Virus record (IMG/VR): IMGVR_UViG_3300024257_000003
Coordinates: 79,155-143,154 of that record
Reading direction: 5' to 3' (one strand)
Length of the DNA: 64,000 nucleotides
DNA from: a virus
This document shows, in pieces, positions 26,563 through 36,000 of the stretch (the first letter of the stretch is position 1; each line of letters opens with the position of its first letter). The notes beneath the pieces are model-generated. The model made no database searches and was not told where the DNA came from. It saw only the letters and a program-made list of their open reading frames with translations. A program made the position numbers and the translations under genes.

Positions 26563-26992
26563 TCTCTGCCTCTCCTATTTGGACTGCAATATCCTTGTCT
26601 AACTTTAGGGCGGCGACATACATCTTATAGTCGATGCGGTCGTTAACGCCCTGGAAGATGGCAGCAACAGATTCAGAGAGTGCTGGGAATTCATTTGGGT
26701 CAAACTCAAACACAAGCTTATCATTTCTTTCAACGAGCTTATCTAGAATGCTATCGGCTCTGTCTATTAGTTCTGTATATCCCTCTGAGAGTTCGACTAA
26801 GGATAGGCTAACATCCTCTTCTTCTGCCACTGCGCTCTGTGCTGTCCCAACTGCTCCGGCTTCCTTAGACTTAGACTTGTCTACCTTAGGCTTGCGAAAG
26901 AGCGCTCCTCTATTGTCCTCGGATAGGCCCTTGGCTACTGCAGGAGAAGATACTGTTACCGCAATGTCAAACCTGGTAGTAATGATAGCCAT
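26546..26992 (-). CDS. Small head-region protein, 148 aa
   Basis: A short beta segment (ITTRFDIAVTVSSPAVAKG), a charged linker, and a helical C-terminal half (LSEGYTELIDRADSILDKLV, YVAALKLDKDIAVQIGEAE). The start overlaps the previous stop by a single base. Nothing specific is recognised. Confidence 0.55.
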   Translation of the reverse strand: MAIITTRFDIAVTVSSPAVAKGLSEDNRGALFRKPKVDKSKSKEAGAVGTAQSAVAEEEDVSLSLVELSEGYTELIDRADSILDKLVERNDKLVFEFDPNEFPALSESVAAIFQGVNDRIDYKMYVAALKLDKDIAVQIGEAENGIIR

Positions 26993-27462
26993 TAGACATT
27001 GCTCTCAGTGTGCGTCACCTGCAAGGAGAACTGCGACGTACCTATTGGGGCGGCCTTAGACATTGATACATAGATCCAGAAGGGGTAGTAAATCCTATCA
27101 GGGGATCCTACTGCTCCTAGCTCTGGTACGGTTGAGGTGTCCCCGTTGATCAGGGGAGATGCGAGCGTGGCTAGGGCGTTGCTTGGTGCGGCAGCCCACT
27201 CTGCATCGGTCGGCTTATTGTCTCCAGACAGGAGCTTGATGGAGACTGTCCCATCGACAATGTCCGCGCCAGCGGTAGAGGTTGGCTTAATCTCAATGGC
27301 ATCATACCACTTTGCCGCATCGTCATTCCTGAGGAATAGCTTCTTTACGAAGCCCGTTCCTCCTGGACGAATCCCAACTGCTATCGGATCTCCAAAGGTT
27401 GTAGCCGTAACCTCTGTAAATAGGAGAGTAGACTCATCAAGCCTATAGATCTTTACTGCCAT
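26992..27462 (-). CDS. Beta-sandwich virion protein, 156 aa
   Basis: A predicted beta sandwich: GFVKKLFLRNDDAAKWYDAI, TVSIKLLSGDNKPTDAEW and a C-terminal RIYYPFWIYVSMSKAAPIGT. The pattern 'LFLRND-...-WY-x-x-I ... Y-Y-P-F-W-v-x-v' is one I associate with small structural proteins of several large phages, without an assigned function. One-base overlap with the terminase stop suggests co-translation. Confidence 0.6.
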   Translation of the reverse strand: MAVKIYRLDESTLLFTEVTATTFGDPIAVGIRPGGTGFVKKLFLRNDDAAKWYDAIEIKPTSTAGADIVDGTVSIKLLSGDNKPTDAEWAAAPSNALATLASPLINGDTSTVPELGAVGSPDRIYYPFWIYVSMSKAAPIGTSQFSLQVTHTESNV

Positions 27463-29426
27463 TATCTTCTGCCTCTAAGTAAGTTTGATCTTCTAATCGG
27501 ACCACGGCCTCCGGGCTTTGATCCATTTCTTCTCGCTATCTGTCCTCTTACGTGATCCACTGCTTCCTTTGTTGGCATGGCTCCACCGGAGGTTCGAATG
27601 TGAGAAGGAGGTATGTAACCCTTATCTGCTTCGGCCATCTCTTCTTTCTTATTGCTCATCGCTAGCTTATGGATAGCTCTAGATCTAGGCCTACTTGATT
27701 CAGGTACAGAGCTGATTGTATCGCTTCCTGGGTGTCCTGTAAATCTAACAATAGGAATAATCTCAGGATTCCCCATCTTTGTGAACTTCATAGCAAATGC
27801 AAAGAGGGCAAGAATGAACGCATCAAGGGCGTGGTCCGGCAAATCGTCTGAGACCATCTTGTAGGATGGTCTTCCGTTCATTCCAATCTTGTCGATTACA
27901 TAACCTCTAAGCTGCCTCTCCAGGTCTGCGTCATACTTACTTAGCTGTATGTTCATCTCTTCGAAGGCTCTGATTGCATTCTCTACAATGGCAGGCTTTG
28001 CATAGACCTTATGCGTCTGCCCTGTGGTTGGGTGGCGGATTTCAATCTTGCTGCCAAAGTCAATTGCCTCGACAATTGACTCTAGTCTCTTGTCTGCTGT
28101 ATTGGGAGCTGCTGCTCTGCCGAACTCATTTAGATATTCGATCTGCATTGAGCCTGCGCCGCGATCAACATAAATTGCGACAGGGTTCCACTTCCTGTTT
28201 AGCCTTATGAGCTCTTGGATAGCCTGATACTGCGTGTTGCCTTCTCTGAAGACCTGCCCCTTATCGACAACCTTCCACTGCTTAAAGTCTGCAGAGGGGT
28301 CTACTCCTATCACATAGCACTCTGTACCGTTGACTGGGTTCCAGTCAACTCCCATTGCATAGATCCACCCTGGAGTGAATACCTGATCACTGTAGAAGTA
28401 GTCTCCGTCATCAATGGCCACATCAATATGGCCATGCTGGAATACGCCCTCATTAAGCTCGCCGTACTCAGCAAGAATCTCATGAATGTACTTAACGCCT
28501 AAGTTCTCTCTCTTCTGTTCTATCTCCATGTCCTCATCCCAATTGGGACGACACATAGAAGGATAGTGGAAGGATCTAAACTTGGGGTTTAGGTCCCACT
28601 TCCAGAACTGCTCTCTCGCTCCTGAGGGAGTAGAGGACACGCACATTACTGTGTCCTTGTGCTCTGAGAGGATTGCTACGATAGCAGAGAGGTCGCTTGT
28701 GGTTAGGTAGTCGCCCTCGTCGATAACAATCATATCTGCCGACTGGCCACGAATTGTTTCATTTCCCGATACGAAGCCTCTCATGAAGGATCCGTTGGCT
28801 AGCTTAAGAAACCTTTGGGGTGTCTTAACAAAGCGGTTACCAGGGGAGTCTAATGTGGAGGAGGTCTTGATGAACTCCATAGCGATGCTAAAGATGATGT
28901 CCAGCTGTGCGATGTTAGGAGTGATGACAAGGATTCTATATCCTTCCTCTGTGAACATCCGGTGGAGCATCTTCATTACAAGAGTCCAGGTCTTTCCACT
29001 TCGCCGGCCAATCCTATAGATCTGTCTACGGGCAGTGCATTTAACCATCATCTCCTGATAGTAGATAGACGACGGATCTAGGTCATACCTTTCAACATTC
29101 TCACCCGAGGCTCCCTGAGGGAGCCAAGGGCCTCTTATCTTTGTCTCCATATCAGGGACAGTAATATTGTCCTCAGCCCAGAGCACTGGATCCTTAGTCC
29201 TGGCGTAGGTCTCCATTCCCCGCTGGCCAAGGGCCTGCTGAATAATAGGGTCTGTAATCTGAACGACATGAGTCATAGGATCTGCTGGGATGCCGTCGCA
29301 CTTAATCGCGAACTCACCCTTAGCAACTATGGTCTTGCCGCTCTCCTCATCAATTATATCAGAGGTAGCCTTATTTCTTTGGATGCACATTACACATCCG
29401 GGATGGAGATCTTTAGCTTCTATCAT
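27462..29426 (-). CDS. terL: Terminase large subunit, 654 aa
   Basis: The ATPase has Walker A GRRSGKTW (140-147), Walker B MIVIDEGD (D236, E237) and the coupling motif SSTPSG (264-269). The nuclease domain begins MGVDWNPVNGTE (D361) and has a late acidic block DDLPDHALDAFILALFAF near 550. It packages DNA through the portal. The first 110 residues form an N-terminal extension with a CVMC pair that is longer than usual, and the last 80 are basic and disordered (PGGRGPIRRSNLLRGRR). Genes on both sides are within a few bases. Confidence 0.93.
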   Translation of the reverse strand: MIEAKDLHPGCVMCIQRNKATSDIIDEESGKTIVAKGEFAIKCDGIPADPMTHVVQITDPIIQQALGQRGMETYARTKDPVLWAEDNITVPDMETKIRGPWLPQGASGENVERYDLDPSSIYYQEMMVKCTARRQIYRIGRRSGKTWTLVMKMLHRMFTEEGYRILVITPNIAQLDIIFSIAMEFIKTSSTLDSPGNRFVKTPQRFLKLANGSFMRGFVSGNETIRGQSADMIVIDEGDYLTTSDLSAIVAILSEHKDTVMCVSSTPSGAREQFWKWDLNPKFRSFHYPSMCRPNWDEDMEIEQKRENLGVKYIHEILAEYGELNEGVFQHGHIDVAIDDGDYFYSDQVFTPGWIYAMGVDWNPVNGTECYVIGVDPSADFKQWKVVDKGQVFREGNTQYQAIQELIRLNRKWNPVAIYVDRGAGSMQIEYLNEFGRAAAPNTADKRLESIVEAIDFGSKIEIRHPTTGQTHKVYAKPAIVENAIRAFEEMNIQLSKYDADLERQLRGYVIDKIGMNGRPSYKMVSDDLPDHALDAFILALFAFAMKFTKMGNPEIIPIVRFTGHPGSDTISSVPESSRPRSRAIHKLAMSNKKEEMAEADKGYIPPSHIRTSGGAMPTKEAVDHVRGQIARRNGSKPGGRGPIRRSNLLRGRR

Positions 29427-29434
29427 TTAATTCC

Positions 29435-30103
29435 TTAGATCAAGCCAGTCGGGATAGTTCCAAATGGACTGCGTCTTGCGCCGGCCTGATAGGACAACGT
29501 CCCCGGATCAGCTCGCACTGGCTTCCGCCTGTTTACAAAGCTTGATGTGCCAGTTGACATGTCCGCTCTCGTTGGGAGTCGACTCCGCACATGACTTGGA
29601 GGTATATTCGCAGCCGACTGAAAGGGGTCTGCTGCTCTTATCATGCCATCTCCTGCATGTCTCTTGGCTGGTGGCGATCCGATGTTTCTTGATCTCTGAA
29701 AGGGATCTAAGGCTTGAAGGTCCGCCATTGGCCTGGGGGGAGCGCCTACGGCGCGAGCTGTCCGCCTGGAGTGATCCCTATACTTTGAGGTCTTGAATTT
29801 ATTGCGTTGCACAGGTCCAATAAATGGCTGAGGTCCCATTGGCCCCTGGCCTCTGGCCCCTGCCATAAACTCGTCTCGAGCTGACCTAATTCCTGCGCCA
29901 GCACGGTGAGCCCTACGACGCGCAGCTGCGCCCTGTGCTCTTACTGCAGTCTTGCCTCTTGCGGCAGCCTTTGAAAAGCCTCTCATCCCCATTCTCATCA
30001 TGCCAACGGCCATGACTGAGCCTGCACCATATGCTGCAATCTTTCCCCAGTTGACCCCAGGCTGCTCGTTGTACGAGCCGTTCATTTGATTATAGCCGCC
30101 CAT
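29435..30103 (-). CDS. Basic internal-virion-like protein, 222 aa
   Basis: A short hydrophobic Gly/Ala/Met segment (about 20-42, IAAYGAGSVMAVGMMRMGMRG) is followed by a very basic Ala/Arg-rich stretch (ARGKTAVRAQGAAARRRAHR) and a polar Pro/Ser/Arg tail. The design matches the 200- and 293-residue proteins at 31.6-33.0 kb. Such basic, membrane-capable proteins are plausible DNA-binding or injected internal proteins. No enzyme motif is seen. Confidence 0.6.
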   Translation of the reverse strand: MGGYNQMNGSYNEQPGVNWGKIAAYGAGSVMAVGMMRMGMRGFSKAAARGKTAVRAQGAAARRRAHRAGAGIRSARDEFMAGARGQGPMGPQPFIGPVQRNKFKTSKYRDHSRRTARAVGAPPRPMADLQALDPFQRSRNIGSPPAKRHAGDGMIRAADPFQSAANIPPSHVRSRLPTRADMSTGTSSFVNRRKPVRADPGTLSYQAGARRSPFGTIPTGLI

Positions 30104-30105
30104 CG

Positions 30106-30570
30106 CTAGCTCCTTGAGTTCAATGCAACCATACGATCGAATATAAAGTAGAACTTAGATTCATGTCGTGTGACCCTATCTTGATGACAGGACTTGCATA
30201 ATGTTATACCATTTTTTACATCCAAAGTCTTCTCTGGAAATAAATACTTCGGCCTAATGTGATGCACCTCTAGTTTCCCACCAAGGCGTCCACACATTTG
30301 ACACTGGAAGCAATCTCTTTTCAGAATATACTCCCTCCAATCTGCATACCAAGGTGTACCATACAAGGCTTTCGCCTCATCATAGTTTCTTGGAATCTTT
30401 CGTAGAGTCGCTGAAGCTGTCGAAGTCCTTGAGGTCCTTCTCTTCCTGCGAGGCTTCCTTGGAGAAGATTTAACAATCTTCGTACTCCTAGCCTTTCTTT
30501 TCTCTCGCTCTCTCTTCTTCCTCTCGAGCTCCTTTAGCTTCTTCTCTACTGCGTTACTCATACTTAACAT
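30106..30570 (-). CDS. HNH endonuclease, 154 aa
   Basis: The C-terminal half contains the HNH-type zinc fold: RDCFQCQMCG (first Cys pair), KLEVHHIRPKYLFP (HH), NGITLCKSCH (N and second Cys pair). The first 60 residues are a long Lys/Arg tail. HNH proteins next to the terminase often assist DNA packaging, but the free-standing, AT-richer gene could also be a homing nuclease. The start is uncertain (ATG at 30570 or 30561), and it overlaps the upstream gene by 17 bases. Confidence 0.85.
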   Translation of the reverse strand: MLSMSNAVEKKLKELERKKREREKRKARSTKIVKSSPRKPRRKRRTSRTSTASATLRKIPRNYDEAKALYGTPWYADWREYILKRDCFQCQMCGRLGGKLEVHHIRPKYLFPEKTLDVKNGITLCKSCHQDRVTRHESKFYFIFDRMVALNSRS

Positions 30571-31141
30571 GAGACAAAAACTTCAAATCCTCTGTGGCGG
30601 TCGCGTAAGCGATCATAGTTCCCTTACTTGCCTTAACAAAAAAGAGTGCGGCCTCCTCCATTGAGGAGTAGTCCTTCTTAAGGCCCCAATTACAGAGCGT
30701 CCCGTACCTCTTCTCCTGATCTTCATTCATGTAGGAAAAGACACAGGTGTTGTGGCCTGACAAATCGCCAAAGGCGTCAACCCACCTAAGGGTCAAAACC
30801 TTAACGTCAAAGACGCCAGGAACGAACTGAAGCATCTTGGCCGCATAGATGGCAAACTCATCGCAATCAGTCTGAAATTTCAATCCTGTCCTAATCTTTC
30901 TTTCTACCCATTCTGCTGATCTCATCCAGCCGTGCTTAATCTTTAGGCCAAAGGCCTCCACGACGTCCGCAGACCAAACCAGGAGGTTGAGGCGCTGGAC
31001 TGCCTGGATGACAGTGCCGTAGCGAGGGACCGGCAGGCCTGGCCAGAGCGTATCGTGGACCTTATTCGCGACCCTGCTAACAAAATAAGTCAACCAAAAG
31101 CTAAGCTTGGTCGCCGACCACCATATGATAATCTTCTTCAT
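30554..31141 (-). CDS. Papain/transglutaminase-like cysteine peptidase, membrane-anchored, 195 aa
   Basis: A candidate catalytic triad can be read as Cys93 in FQTDCDEFAIYAAKML, His130 in DLSGHNTCVFSY and Asn151 in YGTLCNWGL. This is the C-H-N/D order of transglutaminase-like cysteine peptidases. Residues 5-25 are hydrophobic (IIIWWSATKLSFWLTYF), giving a possible N-terminal membrane anchor. It could process virion or host proteins, or cut peptide crosslinks during entry. It overlaps the Rossmann protein gene by 41 bases, so the two are probably coupled. Confidence 0.65.
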   Translation of the reverse strand: MKKIIIWWSATKLSFWLTYFVSRVANKVHDTLWPGLPVPRYGTVIQAVQRLNLLVWSADVVEAFGLKIKHGWMRSAEWVERKIRTGLKFQTDCDEFAIYAAKMLQFVPGVFDVKVLTLRWVDAFGDLSGHNTCVFSYMNEDQEKRYGTLCNWGLKKDYSSMEEAALFFVKASKGTMIAYATATEDLKFLSHVKYE

Positions 31142-31565
31142 TGCAAACGTCCCTCCCTTTGCAGAACCTCACGACCTTTCTCATAACACCTGGCAGTTGT
31201 GTAATGGTATAGCTGCTGTAGTTCTCCATAAAGCTGTTACGTATCTCATTAATCCCGATAACATATGCACCAGAATTCTTTAAATCTAAAATTAGACAGT
31301 GTGTCTCACTGTACTCTTCTTCAAATCCTACGGCGATGACAAGATCTGTCTGATCTATTAGCAGTTCCCTCTCTTTCTTGGAGAGTGAGGCTATGTCTGC
31401 GCTACTTATTGACCTAATCTTTGAAGAATATGACAATCCTTTAGCCAATCCCAACGCTCTTGCGTGGTCATATGCCTCAGAGTTGGAAATTATTACAATA
31501 CTTACTGCATGTTTGATACGACTATAGATTATCTTGGAGATCTGTTCGTCGTTTATTGATTTCAT
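31101..31565 (-). CDS. Rossmann-type protein with sirtuin/SIS-like segment, 154 aa
   Basis: The segment DQTDLVIAVGFEEEYSETHCLILDLKNSGAYVIGINE (residues about 71-107, abridged) is a strand-loop-helix-strand unit similar to the second half of sirtuin-type NAD-binding folds (aDlviavG...gA-x-vi-x-IN). An earlier strand HAVSIVIISNS precedes it. The sugar-isomerase (SIS) fold is an alternative. No catalytic His of sirtuins is visible, so ligand binding rather than deacylation is likelier. The gene is AT-richer than its surroundings, like an inserted accessory gene. Confidence 0.5.
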   Translation of the reverse strand: MKSINDEQISKIIYSRIKHAVSIVIISNSEAYDHARALGLAKGLSYSSKIRSISSADIASLSKKERELLIDQTDLVIAVGFEEEYSETHCLILDLKNSGAYVIGINEIRNSFMENYSSYTITQLPGVMRKVVRFCKGRDVCNEEDYHMVVGDQA

Positions 31566-32443
31566 GCGTGGTAAGCCAATGCCTCCTGGCCAAAGGCAGA
31601 TCTTGCATTCATTTGGCTCCTTCTAATGGACTGCATCGCCCTCTGCCTCATTGTGGCAGCATAATCAGAGTCAATGAACTGACTCTTTCTGTTTACGGAC
31701 CTGCGTCCATGTCTATTCCCGAACTCTGAGATCTTCCATACCCCTTCAGCGGCCATCATGCCAACTTCAGCTCCTATAAGGCCACCAGCCACAAGGCCGA
31801 TGCCTCCTACAAGCATCCCACCCTTAGGAACCATCTTAATGGCGGCTGCGGCTCCAAGCCCAGCGCCAGTAATCGCTCCAGCCTCGGCACCAAGGTTGCT
31901 TGCAAGCTGCCTGGGCATCCCGTTTATGGGATCAAAGATATTATCATCAGTCATCATGGCCGACAGACCTGCCGTGGCGCCAAGGCTGACCATGCTTTTC
32001 ATCTGCCAAAGGTTATGTCCGACTCTGCCTAGGTGCTCTCCTGCTGATCTGGCTCCGAATCGCCTAACAGCTTGACCTGTCTTGGGGTTAATCTGCTTCC
32101 CGTACTGCTTAACAAACTCTTCTGGCTCGTAGCCCATTGCTCTTGCATAGTTTTGAGCTCCCATCCTATTGGGACCCATCTCTGCCATGGTGTCAGCAGT
32201 AGCCCTGAAGGCATTCATTTGGGACTGCTCGAACCTTCTGTGAGCTCGATAGCCCCCCACTCCGCTCCGTAGCCCTCCGCTTATTCCTGCAACGCCATGA
32301 TAGCCAGCCTTGGCAATCGTGCTGGCACCAAGGAAGGCAGCAGTCCCTCCGAAGGCGGCACCGCGATAAACCGCATTCCCCATCTTCCCAACAATATTTC
32401 TTTGGGCCTCACTATGTGCTTTAAGCTTATCCCACCAATTCAT
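31562..32443 (-). CDS. Gly/Ala-rich internal-virion-like protein, 293 aa
   Basis: Several hydrophobic glycine-zipper stretches (GAAFGGTAAFLGASTIAKAG, GAITGAGLGAAAAIKM, LVGGIGLVAGGLIGAEVGMM) alternate with charged helices. The C-terminal end RAMQSIRRSQMNARSAFGQEA is a distinctive basic helix. Such proteins can insert in membranes and are candidates for ejection with DNA. The start overlaps the preceding stop by one base, and the stop overlaps the Rossmann gene by 4. Confidence 0.65.
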   Translation of the reverse strand: MNWWDKLKAHSEAQRNIVGKMGNAVYRGAAFGGTAAFLGASTIAKAGYHGVAGISGGLRSGVGGYRAHRRFEQSQMNAFRATADTMAEMGPNRMGAQNYARAMGYEPEEFVKQYGKQINPKTGQAVRRFGARSAGEHLGRVGHNLWQMKSMVSLGATAGLSAMMTDDNIFDPINGMPRQLASNLGAEAGAITGAGLGAAAAIKMVPKGGMLVGGIGLVAGGLIGAEVGMMAAEGVWKISEFGNRHGRRSVNRKSQFIDSDYAATMRQRAMQSIRRSQMNARSAFGQEALAYHA

Positions 32444-33045
32444 TAGTCATTCCAACCAAAGCCAAATGGGTTTACAAAGTCAGCTGCGGCCATGCCTCCA
32501 TAGACCATGGCGCCTCTAGCGCCTACGGCTCCAGCACGAGCCCAACCTCCTGGGCCGTTTGCCTTAGCTCCTAGCTCCGCTGCTGAGCCCCAATTCCAGG
32601 CACTTCTTGCCATCATCTTAGCCTCACCCCAGGCTTGTCCAGCCGCTCGACCTCCAGGACCGACTTCTTTCTGTCCGGATATCGCGAGGAGTGAGCTGGA
32701 GGGACCATGGGCAGACATAATATTCTCACGTGCCTTCCCGAACCTTCCTGGAGCAGCCTTAACCTGCCCAAGCCCAAACAAACTGCTCATGCCACCCTCG
32801 CCTTGAAATGGCTCTTTCATGGCCGTGAATCTGGTTGAGGCGGCGGTCCTTGTGGCGCCGGCTGCCCTTCTGGCGCGATCCCTTGCTTCTGCCGCCTTCC
32901 TCTTAACGGTTGGCCCGTGCGCCGCGCGTGCTTTCCTGGCCCTATTAAGCCCAGATCTACCACCTCTTCTGAGGCGCCGACCCTCGCGTACGGTCACCTC
33001 AGCGACATTGCCTACTAGATTCCCTGCCTTATTTGCTAGTCCCAT
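32443..33045 (-). CDS. Arg/Ala-rich internal-virion-like protein, 200 aa
   Basis: The first 75 residues are strongly basic (REGRRLRRGGRSGLNRARKA, RKAAEARDRARRAAGATRTA), like a DNA-compacting tail. The rest is Gly/Ala-rich with a hydrophobic end (GARGAMVYGGMAAADFVNPF). It lies 2 bases after the 1278-residue gene. Inferred role: DNA-binding internal head protein or injected protein. No conserved domain recognised. Confidence 0.6.
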   Translation of the reverse strand: MGLANKAGNLVGNVAEVTVREGRRLRRGGRSGLNRARKARAAHGPTVKRKAAEARDRARRAAGATRTAASTRFTAMKEPFQGEGGMSSLFGLGQVKAAPGRFGKARENIMSAHGPSSSLLAISGQKEVGPGGRAAGQAWGEAKMMARSAWNWGSAAELGAKANGPGGWARAGAVGARGAMVYGGMAAADFVNPFGFGWND

Positions 33046-33046
33046 G

Positions 33047-36000
33047 TTAATTCCCTATATGGTGTTGAGTCCAATTTTCTGAATTCATCATCCTCTTACT
33101 CCAGCCGCGTGCAATCCTATTGCCTTCCATAAGGCCTCGCCTTGTGCGCGTGCTGCGCTTCACTGTATTAATAACCCCGTCTATTCGGTATCCAGACCCA
33201 AAGTCTCCAATGTTTGCTTGCCTGTTGGCTTGGGCCCATCCGTGTCTGAGTCCCTCCTGAATTGTGGAATCATCACGTCCTCCCGCAGCCTGCATTGCAG
33301 AAAGCTCAGTATCTGGATTCCGAATTCTGTGGACAATGCTCGAGGCCCTAAAATTTCCAAATAGTCTTTCCAGATCTGTAAACGCATTGTGCGTAATCTT
33401 TCTTTTCGCTCCCTTCTGGATATTGTGAGCCGCGCGCCAACCAGCATCTGACCACATTCCAGTCTCAGATTCGACTGCTTCCTCCTGAGCTCTGTTAAAA
33501 GCACGCGCATCGAATATTCTGTCTGAAGCCTTTCCAAAAGGTAGACTCGCCGCTGCCCCTTGGCGGACGAGCTGCAAGTTGAGGTTAACATTGTCATCGC
33601 CAAACAAAAGAGCGGGAGTACGACCATATGTAGATCCTGCGTTGGGATCGAAGACGGCAGTCATCGAGCTCTGTGAGGCCATTAGCTCTTCGAGCATCTC
33701 CGTTGCTCTCTCACCATATGGCTGATCTTGGAATACTTTATTAGATGCATACGCATCACCATGGGAGACCTCGGGAGCATCAATGCCGGCTAGACGTAAG
33801 GACATAGTATTCCCACCGCTAAGCATAAGCTTTACGGTGTCTGCATCTTCTATCTCATAGTCTGTGACCTTCTGCTGCCCTATCTGACCTTCATACCTCC
33901 TGTTCAAAGCATGGTCTAGCCCCTGCCAAGGGGAACCGAAGTCGGTCTTTTTGCTTCTGGTGGCGTCGGCAACACCCCCTCCGTGAGCCATGCCCTCCTC
34001 TGGATTTAGAGCGCGGTTGGAGCGGACCTGTCTCTCATAGAGAGTGCTAACAACCTGCTTGTCGCGCTTCAGTGCAGCCTCTTCTGATATCGCTCTGATC
34101 TGACGGCCGCCGCCCTCCTTCCTTACGATCTCACCATGACGCTTTCCTTTGCCTGTCCATTGTCCCAATGGACTCCCGTAGTCAATAATGCCAATGCGCT
34201 TGGCGCCTCTCTGGTCCGCAGTTAAGACAATGTTGCCAAAGTTGAGATCTCCATGACGCATCTGCTCGTGTAGTGTTGATACAGCTTCGTTTATGCGACC
34301 CAAGCCAACCTCTCTTAGCTCAGAAGGGGACAGGTCCTTCAAGGGAGACCCTTCAAAGTATTCCATGTCCATCTGTCCCTGGCGACCAGGACGGGCGGCA
34401 TAAACATCTGGCCCAACTGAGGAGCTAGCCTTGCTTGTCAAGGCAACCTCTGATTTAGGAATTCTCCCGGCCTTACGAACAAAATTGAATGACTGGCCTC
34501 TGAAATAGCCCTCCATGAGGTGAGCTTCGCCACTTGCTCCGGCACCAAGCCTCTTTACGCGAGTAGCAAGGGCGATGGCATCTTGGAAGCCAGGAGATCC
34601 TGTCATCTCAGCAAAGGTCTCTGCAGCTCTAGTCAATCCCCTGAGGGCATTCCAGCCAGAACCAAAGTCAGCAGTCTTCTTTCTTGCTGGCCCCTTAAAG
34701 CCTTCGTGCCTAAGTCCTTCGATGACGTTATAGGCATCATCCTTCCCAGAAATCTTTCCTGGCTCTATCTGCATCCCGGGATAATAGCCCTGAAACTTAG
34801 ACATGCGCTGGTGAGCACGACCGGCGTCGGACATGTCAAGATATCTAACTTTTCCTGCAACAATATCATCTGCAGCAGCCTGTGTGTGCAATAGCCTCCC
34901 AGAGGATGCTTCTATGACCGCTTGGTTGGCAGTCATGTCTGTCCCCTTGAAGAATGAGGGAAGGTCCTTTTGTATTTGCACATCAAAGAAGCTTTGATGC
35001 TTGGCCATTGCCCCATATACCTTATCTAAGCCGATGTCTCCTGTAACAAGAAGGTCAATGTCCTTAGACTGTCTTGTCCATTCGGGACGAAGACTTGACA
35101 CCAGATGCTCTCTGGCCACCCCTCCCTTAACATATAGATTGCCCCCCATTCCTGCAATCTCATCTGCCAATGCACCAACGCCAGCAATAGCAGCAGGGTT
35201 GTTCGGGTCTGATAGGCCCGCAGCCTCTGCGTTTGAGAATGCTGCAGATATGCCACCTTCTTCCTTTACAATCTTTGTTGGTCGTCCAATGTGCGACGGG
35301 TTATAATCCTCCGTCGAAACTCCTTTCAGAACTCTTACTTCAACTTCTCCCCTTAACCGGCGCGTTCCGCGCCGCAAGCCCTCAACCTTCTTTTGATGGA
35401 AAAAGTCTCTTAGAACTCCGGTCGCGGAAAAGCCCTCCAACTCTCTCCTTTCTATGAAATCAGTTCGACTCAGGGTCACGGCGTCAGTCTTTGGATCGTA
35501 ACTTCTGACAGCGTGCGGCTTGTCTGCGTGTCCGATTCTCGGCATCCGAAAATCTCTCGGCTTCATATCAGTCCGCAGAATCTTTTTTTCTGTGCTTTCG
35601 AATCGGATGCTTTGGTTACGAGTGTAGAGGTGTGCGCCCTCAGACATATCTAATTTAGAGAGCTCTTTTTCAGGTATAAAGAAGAAGGTGCTATCAGATA
35701 CAGAGCTGTTTCCAGTAGCGGAACTTTTCGCGTACGCAGACAGAAGCTCCTCACGGCTCCCCTTTTGCATTCGGCTTCCGTAAACGCCAACACTCCCTGC
35801 TTCATTCAAAGCATTGGAGCCTCCTGGAAGGAGTCGCTGCGTCTCGAGAATTGAATCGTGGGCGTAATTTGGAGCACCATGAGAGAACCCCGCTCCTAAA
35901 TCTAAAGTGCTTTTTGGCGTCCATGTTTTTTCAGGCCCTGCGGCTCGTATATTAATCTTTTCTGCGGCTGCTTCGTATCGTTCAATTTCCGGTCTTGACT

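Noticed and set aside
31101-31565. Active sirtuin deacylase
   Set aside because: Only the second half of the fold is suggested; the catalytic His region and Zn-binding cysteines of sirtuins are missing.
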